Assembly: GCA_001311805.1 (NCBI GenBank)
Contig: BBCA01000014.1
Span: forward strand, 1-61,578
Direction: 5' to 3'
DNA: 61,578 nt
From: Lentibacillus juripiscarius JCM 12147
GTDB taxonomy: Bacteria > Bacillota > Bacilli > Bacillales_D > Amphibacillaceae
Shown here: positions 47,437 to 58,767 of the stretch, in pieces
Numbering within the stretch: position 1 is the stretch's first letter
Layout of the letters: each line of letters opens with the position of its first letter
The notes under the pieces: generated by a model
Database searches by the model: none
What the model saw: the letters and a program-made list of their open reading frames with translations, nothing else
Told to the model about the DNA's origin: nothing
Made by a program: the position numbers and the translations under genes

Positions 47437-47478
47437 TAAGAACGTTCCAAGGGGTTTACTCTTGGAGCATTCTTTTAT
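47437..47478 (+). terminator. Terminator of the glycerate operon
   Basis: AAGAACGTTCCAAG pairs with CTTGGAGCATTCTT with one mismatch; TTTTATTG follows. Confidence 0.7.
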
Positions 47479-47493
47479 TGATGTTACTATATG

Positions 47494-48275
47494 CTAAATC
47501 ATCCCAAGCTGCTCAAGGCCACGGGCAATACCTTCTTCGTTCACTGTCGCGGTCTGGTGTTTAGCATATTTGAAAAGGTCGTCGTGGGCATTTCCCATAG
47601 CGAAGCCTTCCCCGACAGTTTGCAGCATTTCTTTATCGTTCATCCCATCCCCGAAAGCAATGGTATGTTCAGGTGCTATGCCGAGCAGATCGAGGATTTT
47701 TTCAATGGAATATCCTTTGTTGACATTTGTCCGCAGTATGTCGTAGCAGTTTTCTGCACCGTTGACATGGACGGGGGAAACCTGGAAATTGGTCTCGGTC
47801 TCATATAAACGAGCCTGGTCTGGTGTTACATTCATTGCCGTTGCGCCTAAAACTTTGTCCAATACAGCAGGTGAAAAGGCAGCGTTTGCTTTCAAATCGA
47901 ATAAGTCGATAAAGTTCTGGACGAGTGGCCGTTCAAGGTTTGTGGAATAATTTTTTCCCTTGTATACATCAGGAGCTCGTGATCATTATCTTCTGCAATG
48001 GTGATGAACCGTTCCATACTGTTTTTCGGAATTGGTTCATTTACGATGGTCTCGTTGTGGTGACTGGCGAATGCGCCGTTGTACGCAATAAATGAATGGA
48101 TATCCAATTCTTCAGCCAGGTCGCTGATTTCATGAAGTGGTCTGCCGGTTGCGAGAAAAACATCGACGCCATTTTCTTTCACCTTCGTGATGGCCTGTTT
48201 CGTCGTTTCCGTATATGTATGATCCGATTTTAAAATGGTTCCGTCAATATCCAGGAATAGAAGTTTGTATGTCAT
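47494..48275 (-). CDS. Cof-type HAD-superfamily phosphatase, frameshifted
   Basis: About 260 residues, subfamily IIB. The catalytic DIDGTI is at residues 9-14, then LATGRPLHE, and the metal-binding FGDGMNDKEML near residue 210. ATG 48275 follows AAGGAGATGC. A slip near 47950 (in the TTTTTT run) divides two frames. Such enzymes hydrolyse sugar phosphates or FMN; the substrate is unknown here. Confidence 0.9.
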
Positions 48276-48470
48276 GTGCATCTCCTTGTCTGTGTAGTCT
48301 CTGTTGTGCATTTTAGCACAGGCCTGGTAGTTTTGCGAAAAAATAACCAGGCAACTCCTGGAATTCCGCAGATATGCATTTTTTACAGGGGTAAAAGGGT
48401 GCAGACGTGAAAAGATACAAATGTAACAGGTTAATTAATCTGTTCTAAATCCCACAAGGAGTGATCAGTT

Positions 48471-48666
48471 GTGGCAAATGATAAAAATGATTTGCTGGTG
48501 CCTGGCGCGGAGGATGCAATGGAAAACATGAAACAGGAAATTGCAGATGAATTTGGCGTTCAGCCCGGAGCGGATACAACTGCACGTGAAAACGGCTCTG
48601 TGGGCGGCGAGATGGTAAAGCGAATGCTTAAAATCGCCGAATCAAGCATGTGTCCGACAAAAATAA
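48471..48666 (+). CDS. Alpha/beta-type small acid-soluble spore protein
   Basis: DNA-binding protein of spores that protects DNA from UV and heat and is degraded in germination. LLVPGAEDAMENMKQEIADEF, the protease (GPR) cleavage region, and TARENGSVGGEMVKRML, the DNA-binding part, are classic. GTG 48471 follows AAGGAGTGATC. The C-terminus is uncertain: the long frame runs through the terminator, while a stop in another frame at 48664 gives the expected length of about 65 residues, so a slip near 48650 is likely. This marks the host as spore-forming. Confidence 0.93.
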
Positions 48667-48678
48667 CCTCAGGCATGC

Positions 48679-48720
48679 CCAAAAGACAGACCCAGCACAC
48701 GCTGGGTCTGTCTTTTTTAA
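48679..48720 (+). terminator. Terminator after the SASP gene
   Basis: AAAAGACAGACCCAGC / GCTGGGTCTGTCTTTT, 16-bp perfect stem with a 4-base loop. Confidence 0.92.
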
Positions 48721-48724
48721 AATG

Positions 48725-48760
48725 GAACGCGGGCACAGATCCATTGTCCCGCCTTTAGTG
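48725..48760. repeat. GGGACA palindromic repeat, copy 5 (partial)
   Basis: GCGGGCACAGATCCATTGTCCCGCC resembles one block of the family found at 61-140. Confidence 0.4.
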
Positions 48761-48797
48761 CCTATGATTTGTGTCCATTAGGAAAAAAACTATAATT

Positions 48798-48925
48798 TAA
48801 GAGGTTGTTTAAAAAGTCCGGTAAAAATGACACATCGAATTTCTTGTTGGCTTGTTTCTCCGCTGCTCATGTATCTAAATACATACATTCCGCTGCTCAA
48901 AACTACGCCGCCTCGAAATTCTCGG
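48798..48925. repeat. Dispersed repeat containing GGTAAAAATGACAC, copy 2
   Basis: Shares its first 60 or so bases with 2139-2212. It then carries TCCGCTGCTCATGTATCTAAATACATACATTCCGCTGCTC, a palindrome with ATGTAT/ATACAT arms flanked by direct CCGCTGCTCA repeats. Non-coding. Confidence 0.45.
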
Positions 48926-49053
48926 TCCTTTTATCCTCCTTTTATACACGCACTTTAACAGGATTTTTCTATCCTTTGTAGAAATATTATCGTGAGAATT
49001 TAAATATGCTACTAATAGGAATAATCAAATAATTTTTCGAGAGGAGATTACAC

Positions 49054-50608
49054 ATGGAGTTTGGGATACTTTCGCTTCTTCCACCGGTGATTGCGATTGT
49101 ACTTGCGCTCATTACCCGGAATGTCATACCTGCTTTGTTTGCAGGAGTCTGGCTTGGGGCAACGATGCTTTACGGCTGGAATCCGTTCCTGGGACTGTAC
49201 AAAAGTTTCAGTGACTTCATCATTCCGAGTGTGGGGGATCCGTGGAGTGCAACCGTTCTGATTTACTGCGGGCTTTTCGGGGTACTGATTGCGTTTTTGC
49301 AGAAAACTGGCGGTGCACATGCCATTGCTAATGCTATTTCGCAAAAAGTGAAGACGCCAAGGGGTGCCCAAGGTTCGACGATGGTGTTCGGACTTATTAT
49401 TTTCTTTGAGGATTATTTTAACGCACTGACCGTTGGAAGTGTTATGCGCTCGGTAACGGATAAAATGCGCGTCTCGCGTGAAAAACTTGCTTATGTTGTG
49501 GACTCCACCTCGGCACCAATGTGTCTACTTGGGCCGGTCTCGCTTGGGTGGTGTTCGTGATGGGGCTGATTGGGGCACAGTATGCGGAACTGGGCATATC
49601 TGAATCAGAATACATGACTTATATCTTTTCAATACCATTTAACTTCTACTCGATTCTGGCAATTATATTGGTAGGAATTATTGTATTTTTGAAATGGGAT
49701 TTCGGACCGATGGCACAGGCGGAGTATCGTGCACGAACATCTGGAAAAGTCTATCGCGATGATGCGGCACCACCGTCCGATGACCAGATGAGTGATGTGG
49801 AGATGCCAGAAGGATATACACCAAAATCCGGAATATGATTGTACCGATTGTCGTCCTTGTCGCCATGATTCCACCACTATTCCTGTGGACTGGCGGCTAT
49901 CCGGATAAAGGTTTGGTAACCGCCTTTGGGGAAGCGGATGGAGCGACATCCATTTTAATCGCTGCATTCACCGCCGCAATTGTAGCTATGGTGATGGGGA
50001 TGCAGCAAAAACTCTATACATTCAAGGAATCAATGGACATTATCGTCAGCGGATTCCGTAGCATGATGCTCGTTTACATCATATTGACACTGGCCTGGTC
50101 CATCGGCAGTGTGACAACAGAACTTGGAACAGCTGAATACATCGTGCATTTTGTGGAGCAGACCACCTCTCCTATCGTCATTCCAGTGCTGCTGTTTGCT
50201 ATTGGTGCTGTTGTAGCATTTACGACAGGAACATCCTATGGAACGTTTGCAATTATGATTCCAATCGCCATGCCACTGGCCGCATCCATGGATATTTCCA
50301 TGTACCTGGCGATTGCTGCCGTATTCAGCGGTGGTATATTCGGGGATCACTGTTCACCGATTTCAGATACAACCATCTTGTCTTCTGCCGGATCGGGAAG
50401 TGACCATATTGATCACGTCAACACCCAAATCCCGTATGCTATAACAGCGGGTGTCAGTGGAATTGTTTCCTTCCTGACTGTCGGAATAACAGGCTCCCCG
50501 CTTGTGGCACTTATTGTCGGTGCTGTCGTGCTGTTTGTCCTGGCATTTATTCTTAATAAAACATGGGGAAAACAGATACCGGATGAATATGGCACCGTAC
50601 AATCGTAA
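49054..50608 (+). CDS. NhaC-family Na+/H+ antiporter (2 of 3), frameshifted
   Basis: About 520 residues, 12 or so helices. FEDYFNALTVGSVM, SREKLAYVVDSTSAPMCLLGP, FTTGTSYGTF and GDHCSPISDTTILSS are the same motifs as in the carrier at 21734. GAGAGGAG precedes ATG 49054. Slips near 49535 and 49835 break it. A terminator follows at 50659. It stands alone, so a general role in Na+ or pH balance is likely. Confidence 0.88.
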
Positions 50609-50658
50609 GCTTGATTGCGTAAAGTGGTGGATGCTGGAGCTGGCGTGAGTCCTAAATA

Positions 50659-50688
50659 AGACTGTGGCCAATCGTGCCGCAGTTTTAT
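50659..50688 (+). terminator. Terminator after the second NhaC gene
   Basis: ACTGTGGC / GCCGCAGT stem with one G-U pair, 7-base loop, TTTTAT following. Confidence 0.65.
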
Positions 50689-50791
50689 CTGAAATCATCC
50701 GACCCAACACCCGGACCCATTCAGGAAAAATACTGGTGTACGCACATGAAATGTAGCTTTTAGGGGCAATATTAAATAAACAGCGATAAAA

Positions 50792-50820
50792 TTGACTTTG
50801 TATAAGCACGCAGATACACT
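50792..50820 (+). promoter_or_regulatory. Sigma-A promoter of the YesK-like gene
   Basis: TTGACT, 17 bases, TACACT; the start codon is 34 bases further on, behind GAGGTGG. Confidence 0.65.
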
Positions 50821-50854
50821 AATAGTAGAATAGTAAAGAGAATGAGGTGGTATT

Positions 50855-51166
50855 ATGTTTAATATGGCTTTAGTAGCCGGCGCAGCTTTACTGGTGGTGT
50901 TAATGGTTATCAACATCATTATTAGTAAAGTATCATCTCCTGATAAGTATGACATTTATAAGCCAGCAGGAGTACTATTTGCACTTGGAATTATTTTGCT
51001 TTCGATTTCATCAGTAGGCCGGATTGAAATTATGGGATTAGGGTTCGGCGGCTGGGGAGGCGCCAGTCTGTTTGCTGCTGCCATCGGATTTATTGTCACA
51101 TCACTTGTTGACACCAGTAACCAATCCGAACAAAATAAGCATATGAAAAATATCTGCCCTGTATAA
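50855..51166 (+). CDS. YesK-like small membrane protein
   Basis: 103 residues with three hydrophobic segments and a glycine-rich loop (GLGFGGWGGASLF), resembling the YesK family of Bacillus, whose function is unknown. ATG 50855 follows GAGGTGG. The last codons and stop lie inside the stem-loop of the terminator (51146-51182), a tight arrangement. Confidence 0.75.
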   Translation: MFNMALVAGAALLVVLMVINIIISKVSSPDKYDIYKPAGVLFALGIILLSISSVGRIEIMGLGFGGWGGASLFAAAIGFIVTSLVDTSNQSEQNKHMKNICPV

Positions 51167-51182
51167 GGGCAGATATTTTTTT
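51146..51182 (+). terminator. Terminator overlapping the end of the YesK-like gene
   Basis: AAAAATATCTGCCC / GGGCAGATATTTTT, with the stop codon in the loop. Confidence 0.85.
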
Positions 51183-51207
51183 ATGCTGCAGTCTTCGGCA
51201 GCCGGGT

Positions 51208-52064
51208 TCAATCCCCGTCTGCCTGTCCATCCGTCAGTATCGTCTTCCCGTCGCGCTGTTTAATCTTTCCTTCCTTCATTAGCTTGCCGAGCGCCCGTTT
51301 GAAAGCGGCTTTGCTCGTATTGAATGTTTGCCTGATGGCTTCAGGGCTGCTTTTATCAGTAAAAGGAATGATGCCGTCATTTTGTTGGAGCTGGGAAAGG
51401 ATAGCTTCTGCATCTTCCTCCATCAATCCCCGTTTCATAGGCAAAAGAGAAACGTTAACCGATCCGTCGTCTTTCACCTCAATCACGCGGCCTTCCACCC
51501 ATTCCCCAAGACGCGGCTCCTGTTTCCGTTCCGTATGATGGATGAAACCACGGTAGCCGTTCTCGGAGATAATCGCCGAACCTTCCCTGCTGGTGCGGTA
51601 GACACGCCCGCTAATCGGCTGGTTATAAATTTCTTCGGGAGCGAATTCCCAATGTGCTTCAAAGAAATGATCTGTGGCGGGAACAGCAAGCAGCCGTCCT
51701 TTTTTGTCGGCTGCCAGTTTTACAAACAGCATGTCTCCTTCGATTGGCCAGACGCTCTCCAGATAAGGAAGTTCATCGATGGAGACGAGGATTTGTTTCG
51801 GAATGCCGATATCGACAAACACGCCAAGCCCCGGGATAGCCCCGGTAACCTCGGCCCAGTCATAGGTATCTAGTCCAATGGAAGGGAGGCGGGTGGTCGC
51901 AGTCATATTTCCTTTTTATCTAGGTAAAGAAAAACACGGACAGCCTGTCCCGGATCTAGTATGAGTTCCCCGTCATGAGTGGGGAAGAAGACGTTGTTTT
52001 GCAGCCAATAGCCTTGTTCTGCATTCTGAACGACGTTTAATGTATGTATAGTTCCTGCTTTCAT
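51208..52064 (-). CDS. cvfB: CvfB-like S1 RNA-binding protein, frameshifted
   Basis: About 285 residues: tandem S1-type domains and a C-terminal winged helix, an RNA-binding regulator that affects virulence and exoenzyme production in staphylococci. The N-terminal MKAGTIHTLNVV lies in a separate frame starting at ATG 52064 behind AAAGAGGG; one A is missing near 51906, and repair gives LYLDKKGNMTATT. The winged helix contains FNTSKAAFKRALGKLMKEG. Lies next to, and convergent with, the YesK-like gene. Confidence 0.87.
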
Positions 52065-52211
52065 CTGTATGCCCTCTTTTCCTGTAAACTTCATCTTCTC
52101 CTATTATAGGGATACCCCATTCGCTTGAAAAGTAATACATGAACGGCTGGGTCGAGTGTTGGGGATGCATATGGTAGACTGGTAAAAGATTAGAGAAGCG
52201 GGGATGGTTTC

Positions 52212-53108
52212 ATGCATTTGTTTGTTCAGGTTGTGCTGCCGATTATGGCAGTATTTGGGGCGGGGTATGTGTTGCAGCGGATTCGCATACTGGATGTGAA
52301 ATCAATCGCAGCAGCCTCCATTTATATTTTTCTTCCGGCGCTTGTGTTCACGACACTTTATGAGGCATCGTTCAACAGGGGATATACGGTCATCATCCTA
52401 TTCGCGGCTGTTTTGCTGGTGGCGATGATTGGGCTAGTCAAATTGTTTGCGTGGGTGTTTAAATGGTCGGAATCCGTTGAAAGCGGATCTATCCTGACGA
52501 CTGCATTCATGAACTCCGGCAATTATGGTGTACCGGTTATGCTGTTTGCGATTGGGGAGGCGGCCATGCCGTACGCGATTTTTCTAATGGTGCTGCAGTC
52601 GTTGATTATGAACGTGTTCGGTGTATACTATGCTTCCCGCAGCTCGAGCGGATTTTACGGGCATGCACTACCATTTTCAAAAATGCCCGCGACATATGCA
52701 GCTATTTTGGCGTTTGTCTTTCAGGCTTTTTCATGGGATGTTCCGGAAACCGTTTATTCGACACTGTCGATGCTAGGCGATGCGGCTGTTCCATTAATGA
52801 TGGTTTTACTCGGAATGCAGCTGGCATCCATTACATCACTCCAATTCAATTGGCAGGTAATTTTGACCACGGCCGGGGTACGCATGGTGCTGTCTCCGCT
52901 GATTGCCTTTCTGTTTATTTGGCTTGTTCCAATTGAACCTGTCGTTGGCTCGGTGCTTGTTATTGCTGCTGCGATGCCAAGTGCAGCCACGACAACCATG
53001 TATGCGGTCGAGTTTGATACAGAACCGGATCTAGTTTCAAGCATCACACTGGTGACAACGCTAATCAGCATTGTCACGGTTACAGTGCTGTTAAACTTTG
53101 TGAGCTGA
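52212..53108 (+). CDS. AEC-family (auxin efflux carrier-like) transporter
   Basis: An intact 298-residue membrane protein with about ten helices. FMNSGNYGVPVMLFAIGE near residue 100 is the family's hallmark; PLMMVLLGMQLA and AAAMPSAATTTMYA in the second half are also typical. The start ATG 52212 follows GCGGGGATGG. Bacterial members carry malate, malonate or other acids; no substrate clue here. Confidence 0.88.
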   Translation: MHLFVQVVLPIMAVFGAGYVLQRIRILDVKSIAAASIYIFLPALVFTTLYEASFNRGYTVIILFAAVLLVAMIGLVKLFAWVFKWSESVESGSILTTAFMNSGNYGVPVMLFAIGEAAMPYAIFLMVLQSLIMNVFGVYYASRSSSGFYGHALPFSKMPATYAAILAFVFQAFSWDVPETVYSTLSMLGDAAVPLMMVLLGMQLASITSLQFNWQVILTTAGVRMVLSPLIAFLFIWLVPIEPVVGSVLVIAAAMPSAATTTMYAVEFDTEPDLVSSITLVTTLISIVTVTVLLNFVS

Positions 53109-53226
53109 TCACGGGGATAATTTTCAGCTTTACAGCTCCCCAGCCGCGGCCGGACAGCAGCATGCAGCAACTGTCTGATCCGCCGCCAGTGGGAGATGAA
53201 AAACTCCCACCGATTGAAGTTTCGCT

Positions 53227-53855
53227 TTATATCATGTTCAGTATTCCGAGCAGCATCAGCAAAAATGGCGGGAGGAGTGTCAGTTTTTGTGTCCATTTTT
53301 TCTGGCCAAAAAAACACCCATCCGCACACCGCAAAGCACAAAGATTCCACTCATCAATGCGATGGAGGCTGCAGTCAGCAACGGTTCATATCCGAGCATG
53401 GCAGCTCCCAGCCCGGCGCCGAACGCATCCACCGCCAGGGCGAACCCAAGCAGTGTCGCCTCCATGGCGGAAATACTGCCTGACTGGTCTAAATCAGCCC
53501 GACGTGGTTCTTTCATGACAGTTTTGACATGGTTCCACGTTTCGTCGGCAGGCGCTTTTTTCGCTGGTGCCTCATGCTCGGCACGTGTCACATTAAATAA
53601 GCAGTATAAACCGATGCAGAACAGAATGATTCCGCCTATGCTGCCGGTAATTTCGGGTGTGATGATTGACTTGAGGAGAGTCCCAATGGTCATGGAAAGA
53701 TAGACAATAAACCCCGAACAAAGCATAATGATGGCAACTGCTGAATAAGGGATATGAACTTTGCGCAGACCATACGACATCCCGGCACCGAACCCGTCAA
53801 TACTGACTCCAATAATCAAAAAAGTAATCCGGTGTAGTAGAGCATCGGCATCCAT
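53227..53855 (-). CDS. ytaF: Sporulation membrane protein YtaF, end frameshifted
   Basis: About 209 residues, six helices, related to MntP manganese exporters. The repeated helix motif is SIDGFGAGMSYGLRK near residue 18 and again AVDAFGAGLGAAM near 140. GAAAGGAA precedes ATG 53855. A missing A in the run at 53307-53312 hides the last helix, LPPFLLMLLGILNMI, which ends at 53227. Supports a spore-forming host. It is transcribed divergently from topB. Confidence 0.85.
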
Positions 53856-53974
53856 TTCCTTTCCGATTGTCTACCATATTGTATGGTGTTTAGCGGAAGG
53901 TGTGAAACGCGAACATACGCATGAAGTTGTGTTACAGTAACATCATAGCGTTAATAAAAGAGGGGATTTAGATT

Positions 53975-56162
53975 ATGAGCAAAACAGTTGTACTTGCAGA
54001 AAAGCCTTCTGTCGGCCGCGATATTGCCCGCGTATTGAACTGCCATAAAAAGGGTAACGGCTTTCTGGAAGGATCTAAGTATATTGTGACATGGGCGCTC
54101 GGGCATTTGGTCACGCTTGCCGACCCGGAGATCTATGAGGAAAAATGGAAACGTGGCGCTTGATGATTTGCCAATGCTGCCGAAACAGCTGAAACTGACC
54201 GTCATCAAACAGTCCGGCAAACAGTTCAGCGCTGTCAAAGCACAGTTGAACCGAAGTGATGCCAGTGATATTGTCATTGCAACAGACGCTGGACGTGAAG
54301 GGGAACTGGTAGCCCGCTGGATCATCGAAAAAGCCCGGGTCAACAAACCTGTCAAACGGCTATGGATTTCATCGGTTACAGATAAGGCGATCCGCGAAGG
54401 GTTTAGCAACCTGAAACCGGGCAAACACTATGAAAATTGTATGCTTCAGCGGCGGCACGGTCGGAAGCGGACTGGTATGTCGGACTGAACGCAACCCGCG
54501 CCCTGACAACAAATTAATGCACAGCTGTCGACAGGTCGGGTGCAGACACCAACACTGGCGATGGTTGCAGCAAGGGAAAAGGAGATTAAAGACTTCCAGC
54601 CGCAGCCATTTTACGGAATCGAAGCCAAGCTGAATAACGGCATGACCTTGACCTGGCATGATGGAAACAACAACAGCCGGATTTTTCCAAAGAAAAAGCG
54701 GAGAATTTGCTGCATCAGCTTAAAAATAAACCGGCCAAAGTTGTGCGTGTTCATAAAACACATAAGAAAAACATGCCCCACAGCTGTATGACCTGACCGA
54801 ACTGCAGCGTGATGCCAACCGTATATTCGGGTTTTCCGGCAAACAGACGCTTTCACTGATGCAGAAACTGTATGAACAGCACAAAGCGCTGACGTATCCA
54901 AGAACCGACTCCCGTGTTCTGTCATCGGATATTGTTCCAACACTCAAAGATCGGGTGAAAGCAGCCAGCTCGAGCGGCTATTCCCGTGCTGCCAGCAAAC
55001 TGATGAAAAAGGAATGGAAACTCCCGAAATCGGTTGTGGACAATAAACAGGTGACAGACCACCATGCCATCATCCCGACCGAAGAATCTGTCAGCATGGC
55101 GGACTTGAATGATAAAGAACGGAAAATCTATGACCTTGTTGTCAAACGCTTTTTAGCTGTTCTTTCTGATCCACATGAGTATGAACAGATGACCGTTGAG
55201 GCACAAATTGGAAATGAGCACTTTACAGCAAAAGGGAAAAATATTAAAAAACAAAGCTGGAAAGAATTGTATAACGACGGCGAAGCGGCGAATGTGCAGC
55301 TACCGGACGTGCAGGAAGGAGCCACTTCAGCTGGTGCAGCACTTAAGCTGACAACAGGAGAAACGAAGCCGCCTGAGCGTTTCACGGAAGGTGCGCTGCT
55401 GCAGGCGATGGAAAATCCGGCACGGTATATGGAACAGGACGATAAGCATCTCACCAAAACCATTCATAAAGCCGGTGGAATCGGTACGGTTGCCACCCGG
55501 GCCGACATTATTGAAAAGCTGTTCAACAGCCAGCTCATGGAACTACGCGGCAAGTATATTTATACCACATCGAAAGGCCGCCAGCTGCTTGATTTGGTCC
55601 CAGAAGAATTGCGCTCACCGGCATTGACTGCAGAGTGGGAAGACAAACTGGCCCGGATCGAAGCCGGTAAATTAACAAAATCAGTTTTGTCAGCGACATC
55701 AAAACGTATACAAAAGAAATTGTCCAGCAGGTTAAAACGTCAGAGGATACATTCAAACACGATAATCTGACGGGAAGCAAATGCCCGGACTGCGGCAAGC
55801 TGATGATGGAAGTCGATAACAAAAAAGGCCGGATGCTCGTTTGCCAGGACCGTTCCTGCGGCTATAAGAAAAACATTTTCAAGCGGACAAACGCCCGGTG
55901 CCCGAACTGCCATAAACGGATGGAACTTCGCGGAGAAGGCCAAGGAAAAACATTCACCTGTCAGTGCGGCCATCGCGAGAAAGTCTCGGCATTCAATAAA
56001 CGAAAAGAAAAAGAGAAGCAGAACAAAGTGTCCAAAAAAGACGTTAATAAATACTTGAATAAACAGGACGATGGTTTTAAAAATGATGCACTGGCCGAAG
56101 CGCTGTCCAAACTGAAAAATAGATTGAATCCGACGGGGCTGGGACATAACGAAAACCATTAA
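53975..56162 (+). CDS. topB: DNA topoisomerase III, several frameshifts
   Basis: Type IA topoisomerase of about 728 residues that decatenates DNA by single-strand passage. The Toprim domain starts [17 protein letters not shown] and has [10 protein letters not shown] near residue 105; the active Tyr is in LTYPRTDSR near 310; [15 protein letters not shown] follows. The C-terminus has zinc-finger Cys pairs ([16 protein letters not shown]) and a basic tail. GAGGGGAT precedes ATG 53975. Single-base slips occur near 54155, 54480, 54515, 54690, 54780 and 55710. A core enzyme this broken argues for sequencing error. Confidence 0.92.
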
Positions 56163-56229
56163 CATAAAAGCCGAACACTACTGAACAACTTGTATAAACT
56201 GCGACATAACTTTGTATGAGTGTTAGACC

Positions 56230-56512
56230 ACCGCTTCGGAAATACACTGGGGTGCTCGTCGTGTTGCAAGTTCCTCAGTGAAGCAGCACTCCTCGCAACT
56301 CGCAGTTTACTCGGTGGATGTCTTGCTCGTCGCTTTCCGTGGGCGGCTGATGAGCCTTCTCATGCTCGTCACGTTACAAGCTAACTTGGTGAAGCATACG
56401 CTCCTCGCAGGTCGCAGATTACTCAGTGAAGTCTTGCTTTGTGCTTGCGCATTGCGGGGTCTCATCTAGGCCTCTGCTCCCACAGGAGTCTCCGTGTATT
56501 TCCTCCGCTGTG
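56230..56512 (+). repeat. MITE-like intergenic repeat, copy C with internal duplication
   Basis: Same orientation as copy A: CGCTTTCCGTGGGCGGC, CATTGCGGGGTCTCATC and CCCACAGGAGTCTCCG. It is enlarged by a direct duplication with a 110-base offset: TGCTCGTCRYGTTRCAAG begins at 56253 and again at 56363, and each copy runs to TCTTGCT. Confidence 0.6.
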
Positions 56513-56577
56513 TTGTGCTTAACAACTTTATATTTTGATTGAGGAAATTACAAAAATGTTGAACTACAATTACGATG

Positions 56578-56765
56578 GTTGATTGGAGCGGAGGGCAGTC
56601 GACTCCTGCGGGAAAAGCAACAGCTGAAGATCCCACAGGAAGCGGTTTTTGCTTCCGAGGAAGCTGAAGCGTTGCCCGCGGTAAAGAAGACACTGCGAAA
56701 AGCGTGAGTTTGAGCAGATGTCGCACTTATACCCGGAGTGGTGAAAGCGACTGCCTGGAGCGGTG
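56578..56765 (-). repeat. MITE-like intergenic repeat, copy D
   Basis: Reverse orientation: GGAGCGGAGGGCAGTCGACT, CCTGCGGGAAAAGC, GTTGCCCGCGG and AAAGCGACTGCCTGGAGCGG. The ends TTGGAGCGGAGGGCAGT and ACTGCCTGGAGCGG are partly inverted. Confidence 0.6.
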
Positions 56766-57192
56766 GCATAACGCCCCAACTTTTCAGTACGTCGCAGTTT
56801 ATATCAACTACGCTGGATACAAAGTTTGCGAAAAGAGTCATTAGAAAAACTCAGGCCCAGCCTCGTCTTATAGTGAGTGCTGAAGTTTTTTTGTATAAGG
56901 TCATCCATAAGTTATACTTTTTGACATTATAAAAATCCGAACTGGTTTGACATTGAACGGAAAAAATGTTGAATCAACGTTCGGATTTTTCGTTGTTTCC
57001 ATACTTTTGTCCCAGCCTTTTTTGTACGAACGGTCCGACGTGTATTTAAGTGAACATTCACGGTTATTCATCTATGAAAATGGGCAAAAATCCTAATAAA
57101 TATACTATTTTTATAGGAATTATGGTATTATCGTGATAAAGTAATAAACTGTTATCGATCCTGCATAAATAACGAACAAAGGAGGTGCGATC

Positions 57193-58713
57193 ATGGCATC
57201 GAGCACGAAAGGGAAGAAAAACTCTATTTTTCACGCTTCTTGAACGTAATTGAACGCATCGGGAACAAATTGCCTGACCCGTTCATGCTATTTGTTTTCC
57301 TGGCTATTGTAGTCATTCTCGTTTCCGGTTTCATCTCATTATTTGATGTGACATTTTCACAGCCAGGAAGCGACGAACAAATGGCTATTAAAAACCTGCT
57401 GTCCGGCGAAGGGCTGCAGTTTATGATAACATCGGTTATTGATAATTTGTCGGGTTCAAGCCACTTGGCATTGTTTTGACCATGATGCTTGGAGTTGGTC
57501 TTGCCGATAAAGTAGGACTGTTAGAGACGTTTATTAAAAACACGATTCTCCGGGCGCCGAAAGCTCTTATTACCTATGCCGTTATCTTTACTGGTATTCT
57601 TGGAAATCTTGCGGCCGATGCTGCTTTTGTGATTGTACCCCCGCTTGCGGCAATGGTGTTTTATAATGTGGGTCGGCATCCGCTGGCAGGGCTGGCTGCA
57701 GGTTTTGCCGGTGTCGGGGCTGGATTCACAGCGAACATCATTGTAGCCAATACGGATGCGGTTTTATCCGGCATATCTGCTGAAGTAATGGGAACGATCG
57801 AGGGAGCAGCAACGGTAACACCGGTTGATAACTGGTACTTTATGCTTGTATCAACGCTCTTGCTAACCGCTGCAGGAGGGCTGGTTACGGAACGGATTGT
57901 GGAACCGCGGCTTGGCGTTTATGACGGAGAGATGAAGCAAGGGTTTGACGAAACAACCCTTCTGGAGAAAAAAGGACTCCGCAATGCCACCATTGCTGCA
58001 GTCGTGTACGTTGGTCTGCTGCTGGTTGCAATCCTTTGGCCCGAATCACCGCTCCGCAATGATGAGGGCGGCATGATTCCGTCGCCATTCATTTCCGGCA
58101 TTGTACCAGTCATCATGCTATTTTTCATTACCATTGGGGTCACATACGGGGTAACGTTGAAGAAAATCGAAAACTCCAGGTCCATCGCCAAATATATGGG
58201 TGAAGCAATGAAGGATTTGTCCGGCTTTATCGTTCTCATCTTTGCCGTATCACAGTTCATTGCCTATTTCAACTGGACAAACATCGGCACATGGCTGGCA
58301 GTGACTGGGGCAGAGTTTCTGGAATCCATGAACATGACAGGCATCATTGTCGTTGTCGCTTTTGTCTTTTTGACTGCGCTGCTGAATTTGCTCGTATTTA
58401 GCGGGGCGGCACAGTGGGGATTGGAAGCTCCGGTATTTCTGAAAATGTTCTACTTCCTTGATTACCACCCGGCATTTATTCAAGCCGCGTACCGTGTCGC
58501 GGACTCATCAACCAACATCGTTACACCTATGAACCCGTATTTTGTCATCGTTCTGGCGTTCATGAAGGAATACGATAAGAAGGCAGGCCTTGGAACATTA
58601 ATGGCTCTTATGCTCCCGTATAGTCTGATTTTCTTGGTCATCTGGACGATTCTGCTGCTTGGCTTCGCCTTTTAGGTATTCCATTCGGCCCGGGAATTGG
58701 GGTCCATGTATAA
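57193..58713 (+). CDS. AbgT-family transporter (2 of 2), frameshifted
   Basis: About 506 residues. GGAGGTG precedes ATG 57193. A lost A near 57220 separates the first residues (repair gives KKKLYFSRFLNVIERIGNK), a slip near 57465 hides PLGIVLTMMLG, and a lost T at 58672 hides the true end GIPFGPGIGVHV. Motifs AADAAFVIVPPL, GRHPLAGLAAGFAGVGAGF and YRVADSSTNIVTP match the copy at 30294. A terminator follows. Confidence 0.9.
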
Positions 58714-58727
58714 AGAATTGGTTTGTA

Positions 58728-58767
58728 AAAACGCTTGGAGGAAATAGGGATCCAAGCGTTTTTTTTC
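58728..58767 (+). terminator. Terminator after the second AbgT gene
   Basis: AAAACGCTTGGA / TCCAAGCGTTTT, 12-bp perfect stem, eight T in total. Confidence 0.88.

Larger units (their letters stand above)
56163..57192. other. One-kilobase gene-free region filled with repeats
   Basis: Holds two MITE-like copies facing each other (56230-56512 and 56578-56765). The right part (56770-57190) is AT-rich, without clear features except GGAGGTG for the next gene. No coding frame is credible. Confidence 0.55.

Noticed and set aside
54524..54536. Third copy of the TGTCGAC operator
   Set aside because: TGTCGACAGGTCG inside topB lacks the second palindrome arm. Other GTCGAC hits (33290, 33715, 36720, 37145) are likewise half-sites inside genes or without context.
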